DNA of 64,000 bases, taken from NCBI GenBank assembly GCA_025655575.1, contig JAHXIP010000014.1:1-64000 (forward strand), in the 5' to 3' direction. This document shows, in pieces, positions 60,108 through 64,000 of this stretch; the first letter of the stretch is position 1, and each line of letters starts with the position of its first letter. The notes under the pieces are model-generated. The model was not told where the DNA came from. It saw only the letters and a list, made by a program, of their open reading frames with translations, and ran no database searches. The translations under genes and the position numbers were made by a program. Source of the stretch: Candidatus Thiodiazotropha sp. (ex Monitilora ramsayi) (GTDB lineage Bacteria > Pseudomonadota > Gammaproteobacteria > Chromatiales > Chromatiaceae).

Positions 60108-61043
60108 TTATCCCGGTACACTATCCTGTGGATTTGCCTCTACGGGGCGTTGATGTGCATCCCAGTAGTCATAGAAATTGAACCAGTTGTAGGGTGCTGA
60201 TCTGGCAAAGTGTTCCAATCGCGCTGCATAGCGTTGAGTCCAATCTTGAATGTCCTTCTCCCGCGATCCACGTTTAAGAGGGATCTGATCGGCGAATGGT
60301 TCAATATGAATCTCGTATCGATTGCCGCCCTTATAGAGCCCAAAAAAGAGGAACACAGGCACCTTGAGGAGGGAGGCAAACAATATCGGTCCTTGAGAAA
60401 AAGTGGTGGGTTTGTCGAAAAACTGGCAGGTGACTGTCTTTCCGCTATCGGCGACACGGTCACCCAGCATGCCGATAATCGATCCCGATGCGGCACTCTC
60501 CTTTGCCCGTATCAGGGTATCTGGCTGGCCAAGGGGAATGATATTTTCACTCAGTGAGGGATTGAGCTCTGAAAGAATTCGAACCATCATCTCATTGTGT
60601 TGAGGATACATGAGTATCTTGACCGGAAGTTCTCGCCTCACCACAGCGGTAATACGCAGCACCTCAAAGCTGCCAAGGTGCGAACCCAACAGCACGCATC
60701 CCTTGTTTTGATCCAACAATTCAGCGATCAACTCATGGTTGTTGATGGTCAGATCGAAACAGTCGTACCGGTCAGTCATCATGTAGACCCGGTCGAGAAT
60801 CGTGCTGGCAAAGGTGTGAATGTGTCGTGCGACATCGCGCAGATTCGCGGGTCTGTTCAATGCCAGGCTGAGAAATTCACGGGAAGCGCGCCGCTGGCTC
60901 GATGCGGTGAGCAGGAAATAGAGTGTAATGGGATAGAGTAGACTGCGTGCCGGACCACGCCCTAAATGCAGTGCGACCCAGCGGATCACATGCAACATGA
61001 TGTTGGAGCCCCGCTCCTGATGGGCTTTCCAGTCCTTGCTCAA
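60108..61043 (-). CDS. LpxL/HtrB-like lysophospholipid acyltransferase
   Basis: About 311 residues with a membrane-associated N-terminus. The active-site H-x4-E is His122 to Glu126 in SHLGSFEVLR, and GMLGDRVADSG and FSQGPILFASLLKVPVFLFF are family features. It probably moves a polyene or fatty acyl chain to a lipid acceptor. The frame opens at a TTG at 61043 that overlaps the dehydratase stop by TTGA; an ATG at 60998 is an alternative. Lipid A itself is unlikely as its only target, given the cluster context. Confidence 0.88.
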   Translation of the reverse strand: MSKDWKAHQERGSNIMLHVIRWVALHLGRGPARSLLYPITLYFLLTASSQRRASREFLSLALNRPANLRDVARHIHTFASTILDRVYMMTDRYDCFDLTINNHELIAELLDQNKGCVLLGSHLGSFEVLRITAVVRRELPVKILMYPQHNEMMVRILSELNPSLSENIIPLGQPDTLIRAKESAASGSIIGMLGDRVADSGKTVTCQFFDKPTTFSQGPILFASLLKVPVFLFFGLYKGGNRYEIHIEPFADQIPLKRGSREKDIQDWTQRYAARLEHFARSAPYNWFNFYDYWDAHQRPVEANPQDSVPG

Positions 61044-61354
61044 AGCGGCTCACCCGATGGACTCAGCTTCAATCTGCCAGATGAGAGTGGCGTATCTCCC
61101 GTGCGGCATTCAAACAACATCTCGCCAGGTTTTTCTCTGTAGACAATGGTGAAGTGCTTACCCGGTTTCAGCGGGTGGAGGAATTTTGCACTCACCACCT
61201 CGCTCACCACAAGGTTTGGATACTTTTGTGTCAATGTGTCAATCACCCGATCGAGAATCAGCGTGCCAGGAATGATGGGATTGCCGGGGAAATGGCCTGC
61301 CAGACAAGGGTGGTCCTGTCTGAATGGGGCTGTTTTCACTTCCCAATCTGTCAA
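61040..61354 (-). CDS. FabZ-type 3-hydroxyacyl-ACP dehydratase
   Basis: 104 residues. The single hotdog domain has HPCLAGHFPGNPIIPG, with catalytic His near residue 21, the FabZ signature. It may introduce the double bonds in the polyene alongside the second dehydratase of the cluster. It starts with TTG overlapping the ACP stop by TTGA. It is shorter than FabZ of fatty-acid synthesis (about 150), and may therefore depend on the partner hotdog for dimer formation. Confidence 0.85.
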   Translation of the reverse strand: MTDWEVKTAPFRQDHPCLAGHFPGNPIIPGTLILDRVIDTLTQKYPNLVVSEVVSAKFLHPLKPGKHFTIVYREKPGEMLFECRTGDTPLSSGRLKLSPSGEPL

Positions 61355-61614
61355 CGGTTGTCCTGTATGAAACGGGTCAGACTGGCGAGAGATGAAAAGA
61401 TCTCGGTGATGTTTTCATCATCAGCTTTGAGTTGTATACCGTACTGCTGCTTGATGCCCAGAGAGAGTTCCAGTGCGTCAATCGAGTCGAGTCCGAGTCC
61501 GTCCCGGAACAGCGGTGCCTGGGATTCTATTTCCTCGGCGCTGGTGTCTTCCAGGTTCAAGGTCTCCACAATTAACTTTGCCACTTCGAGCTCGCTGGGT
61601 GAAATGTTGTCCAT
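61351..61614 (-). CDS. acyl carrier protein of the polyene cluster
   Basis: 87 residues. The phosphopantetheine attachment is Ser44 in GLDSIDALEL. The protein is acidic and small, as expected for an ACP. It is the only ACP gene in the cluster; described clusters have two. The ATG at 61614 has GGAAAA upstream; the TTG at 61629 is less likely. It opens the operon, about 130 bases after the promoter and inverted repeat described below. Confidence 0.93.
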   Translation of the reverse strand: MDNISPSELEVAKLIVETLNLEDTSAEEIESQAPLFRDGLGLDSIDALELSLGIKQQYGIQLKADDENITEIFSSLASLTRFIQDNR

Positions 61615-61656
61615 CAAGTTGTTTTCCAATGAAAAAAGTAATTAATGAGGTGGATT

Positions 61657-61704
61657 CACCCAGGGGGCGCCACTGCGGCAGTATTCTAACGAAAACCCTG
61701 GGTG
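61657..61704. promoter_or_regulatory. operator-like inverted repeat around the polyene operon promoter
   Basis: CACCCAGGG (61657-61665) and CCCTGGGTG (61696-61704) are perfect 9-bp inverted arms 30 bases apart. One arm lies in the promoter spacer and the other just past the expected transcription start. The site could bind a dimeric regulator to each arm. Confidence 0.5.
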
Positions 61705-61712
61705 ATTAACAA
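61683..61712 (-). promoter_or_regulatory. promoter of the ACP-first polyene operon
   Basis: On the minus strand TAGAAT (-10, complement of 61683-61688) is preceded by TTGTTA (-35, complement of 61707-61712) at 18 bases. It drives the ACP-dehydratase-acyltransferase operon and lies in the 130-base gap after the peptidase gene. Confidence 0.5.
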
Positions 61713-61746
61713 AGAGTATCGGGTGGGATTTGAAAGTGGTTTCGGC

Positions 61747-63882
61747 CTAATGTGTGAAGAGGGGAGGCGGATCTACCAGAACGGGGGGTTGGCTTGATGC
61801 TGATGTCGAGAGTTCTATCAGCAACGGGCTTTTAATCACAGGCCACTGAACTTTCAGCTGATTGTCGGGTGCTGAGCCCATAAATACAAGGGCGCTGTAT
61901 TTACCATAGTGCGGCAGTTTTCTCGTCAAGCCCGGTAGACTTTCAGGGGTCTGGCTACCGATCCAGATCAGAGGATGCTGTGAAGTCTGTGGGCGTTGAG
62001 CCATAGCAAAACTGTGGTTTTCCCGATCGAAATGCTTGTCAGCCAAGGTCAGGTTGTGCGCCGAATGGTTGAAAGGATAATTCGACAGTCCATCTAAGAA
62101 GGTCTTAAGAAACTGGTTTTCCCAGCCCAGCAAGAGAACAGGGCGGTCATCCGGTAGATGTTTCAGTTGCTTGTCGAGTCTCACTTCCGCATCGGCATAG
62201 TCTGCGGCCCAGTTCTGGGCTAATTCTCGGTAGGCCTCCAGCAAAGGGGGCTTTGCCGATGCAGGGAGGATAATGGTGACCTTATCCGCAGCAAAGAGCT
62301 GGCTCAGACTGGGCGGTGTCTCTGCGCTATCAAGTTGTCTGAAGAGATCGAACCAGGGGTCTACATTCAATAACAGCGGTTTGCTCGATAGCTCGACAGT
62401 AAAAGGTTGCACCCGTTTCGTCATGGTGATGTTTTCGATAACGGTTTTACTATCCTGGCACTGAATGGCGATGGGAACTTGAAGTGCAAAAACCGATTTG
62501 TCTTGGGTCTGACGAAGCACACCTGTTAGACGGTAACCCTTGGCAGTCTGTTGGATATCTACCTGGTCCACGGCGAGCGCCGGTGCACCGGCTCTACCGG
62601 TCCACTGCTGGAAAAATGCACCGAGGGAGGCTTGGCTGACAGCTTCAAAGGCGGCTTGCAGCTGATCGAACCCAGCCGTGCGAAATTGGTTTTCCCGATA
62701 AAACCGCCTGAGTCCTTCTATAAATCGCTCGTCCCCCAGTTTTCGACGCAGCATGTGAAATAGCATCAGGCTTTTGTCGTACCCTACGGCCTGACTGGCG
62801 GTGGCGTGGCGCCCGCGAAAGTCAGTCAGTGGAAAGTCGTTTTCTTGATCCACGAAATCGGCATAACGTTTTAGCGCGGAACGGCGGTGGTCGACGCCTT
62901 TCCCTCGCCGCTCTGCAATCAGATGGTCCGCAAGATAGCTGGTGAGTCCTTCGCTCCAGTTACCGCTTTCGTAATCCACGAACACACTGTTGCCCCACCA
63001 GTTATGCAGGATCTCGTGGGGATAGGAGGAGTGGAGTATGAATGGCAGGCGTATGACCCTGGAGCCCAGTAATGTGAATGAGGGCATGCCATATCCGGTT
63101 TCCCAGAAATTCTCCACCAGGGCAAATTTGGCATAGGGGTAGGGGCCGATGAGTTGCTGATAGATCTGCAGATAGGTTTCGGTTGCCTCCAGGTAGCGCT
63201 TTGCCAATGCGCTGTCAGCCTGCCTGAGAAAGACTTGGGCTTCGATATCACCGATTGGGTGACGGTACAGTTTATAGGGTGCGGCAATAAGATAGATTTC
63301 ATCTTGCGGGTGGGTTTCTTCCCATCGCACAGTTTGCTTCAGGCGCTGCTTCTGGATGATCGGCCCTGCCCCCTGACTGACTGCCAGCCAATCAGCAGGC
63401 AGATCGACTTTCAGGGAGAAGGTCTGAAGGGTGTCTGGGAAATAGGGGTACCAACCGGTGGCTGCATCCAGATAGACGCCTTGAGAGGAAATTGTCCCAG
63501 CCAGACGTTGACGGCTTTTACCCGGGCTCTCTTTGAGGGTGGTGAAATCGTGGACGATCCTGCCGCCATATTCGAGTCGGAATTGCTGAATACCTGAGGG
63601 CAGGCTGATACGGTATGCGACAAGTGGGACCTGGCCATTTATACGCTTGGTTTTAATGATATCCACACCAGGTGTGGGGCTCCGGGGTTCCAGACCCGCA
63701 TGCAAGAGAAAGGTAGGTTCCAGCCCTTCGGGTAGCGTGATCTGGTCAGCGACTTGAATCGTCTCCCCGACGGGGTCGAGTCTGAGGTGGATGTCGTGAT
63801 TCAGTAATCCGGCAAAAATTCCGGGGCTGCAAAATAAGAGGAGAACCGGCAGAATGCAACGGATGAGAAATTTTTTGGTCAT
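61747..63882 (-). CDS. M1-family metallopeptidase, exported
   Basis: About 711 residues. A signal peptide (LIRCILPVLLLFCSPGIFAG) shows export. HEILHNWWGN near residue 289 is the zinc motif, and the third zinc ligand is Glu in GNWSEGLTSY, 17 residues after the second His (18 is usual). ETGYGMPSFTLLG takes the place of the family's GAMEN region. It should act as an aminopeptidase-like gluzincin in the periplasm. It lies just upstream of the polyene operon on the same strand, but has no clear role in it. The start is uncertain between 63882 and the earlier 63891. Confidence 0.88.
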   Translation of the reverse strand: MTKKFLIRCILPVLLLFCSPGIFAGLLNHDIHLRLDPVGETIQVADQITLPEGLEPTFLLHAGLEPRSPTPGVDIIKTKRINGQVPLVAYRISLPSGIQQFRLEYGGRIVHDFTTLKESPGKSRQRLAGTISSQGVYLDAATGWYPYFPDTLQTFSLKVDLPADWLAVSQGAGPIIQKQRLKQTVRWEETHPQDEIYLIAAPYKLYRHPIGDIEAQVFLRQADSALAKRYLEATETYLQIYQQLIGPYPYAKFALVENFWETGYGMPSFTLLGSRVIRLPFILHSSYPHEILHNWWGNSVFVDYESGNWSEGLTSYLADHLIAERRGKGVDHRRSALKRYADFVDQENDFPLTDFRGRHATASQAVGYDKSLMLFHMLRRKLGDERFIEGLRRFYRENQFRTAGFDQLQAAFEAVSQASLGAFFQQWTGRAGAPALAVDQVDIQQTAKGYRLTGVLRQTQDKSVFALQVPIAIQCQDSKTVIENITMTKRVQPFTVELSSKPLLLNVDPWFDLFRQLDSAETPPSLSQLFAADKVTIILPASAKPPLLEAYRELAQNWAADYADAEVRLDKQLKHLPDDRPVLLLGWENQFLKTFLDGLSNYPFNHSAHNLTLADKHFDRENHSFAMAQRPQTSQHPLIWIGSQTPESLPGLTRKLPHYGKYSALVFMGSAPDNQLKVQWPVIKSPLLIELSTSASSQPPVLVDPPPLFTH

Positions 63883-63954
63883 AACGCCCATGGTTTTCGC
63901 AATCTTTTTTGATACGCTGTTGTTATTCACTACCCACTGCATGAGGGACAAGCT

Positions 63955-64000
63955 GTGATTCGTATGAGTTCCCTTATCCTTCTCCTAGTCGGCATCATGA
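63955..64000 (+). CDS. start of a gene cut by the window edge
   Basis: A GTG at 63955 or ATG at 63964 opens a frame reading MSSLILLLVGIM, which looks like a signal peptide or membrane segment. AGGG lies 7 bases before the GTG. The rest is beyond the window. The reading is uncertain. Confidence 0.35.
   Translation, partial: MIRMSSLILLLVGIM

Overview
The window is a chromosomal segment from a gammaproteobacterium. The block ssrA-smpB, ratA-rnfH, bamE, fur, recN, nadK, hrcA-grpE-dnaK-dnaJ and dapB is a typical gammaproteobacterial arrangement. The pcnB-folK-deoxynucleoside kinase-panBCD run and the glycogen genes fit a Chromatiales-like, possibly sulfur-oxidising, lineage; that placement is inference from gene content only. 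I saw no rRNA, CRISPR array, prophage or intact insertion sequence.

Layout. 1-9 kb: unlinked genes (two small hypotheticals, a lipase maturation factor, YceH, a YecA/SEC-C protein, an SDR reductase, two uncharacterised proteins) and a large ExeA-type ATPase with a membrane anchor and an OmpA-like C-terminus. 9.1-16 kb: tmRNA and smpB, a sodium-coupled transporter, ratA-rnfH, bamE, fur, recN, nadK. 16-22.5 kb: a heat-shock block (hrcA, grpE, dnaK, dnaJ) with a CIRCE operator before hrcA and a 294-bp inverted-repeat element just upstream, then dapB. 22.5-27.6 kb: a lipoprotein, an orphan FliK-like protein, lapA-lapB, pyrF, galU, and a tRNA-Glu facing galU across a shared terminator. 27.7-32.4 kb: pcnB-folK-dNK-panB-panC-panD, joining RNA polyadenylation, folate, nucleotide salvage and pantothenate genes. 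32.4-42.7 kb: glycogen metabolism (glgA, pgi, glgB, glgC, a GH57 glucanotransferase/amylase, malQ) on alternating strands, with two copies of a small TA-flanked repeat at gene ends. 43-48 kb: a cysteine-containing exported protein, purL and a small exported protein with 11-residue repeats.

48-61.7 kb is the most distinctive region: a compact aryl-polyene-like lipid pathway. A minus-strand operon (ACP, FabZ-type dehydratase, LpxL-type acyltransferase, LolA-like carrier, MMPL exporter, COG4648 membrane protein, AMP-dependent ligase) is followed by a second one (ketosynthase, chain-length-factor ketosynthase, second dehydratase, ketoreductase, GT2 glycosyltransferase). A plus-strand FAD oxidoreductase, a PagL-like lipid A deacylase, a YdcF-like protein and a lipoprotein lie beside it. 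The likely logic is that the ligase loads a starter acid on the single ACP, the KS/CLF/KR/DH set builds a polyene chain, the acyltransferase places it on a membrane lipid, and the exporter and LolA-like protein move it towards the outer membrane. Compared with described clusters it has one ACP, one complete ketosynthase, and no visible thioesterase or aromatic ammonia lyase. The window ends with an M1-family metallopeptidase and the first codons of a divergent gene.
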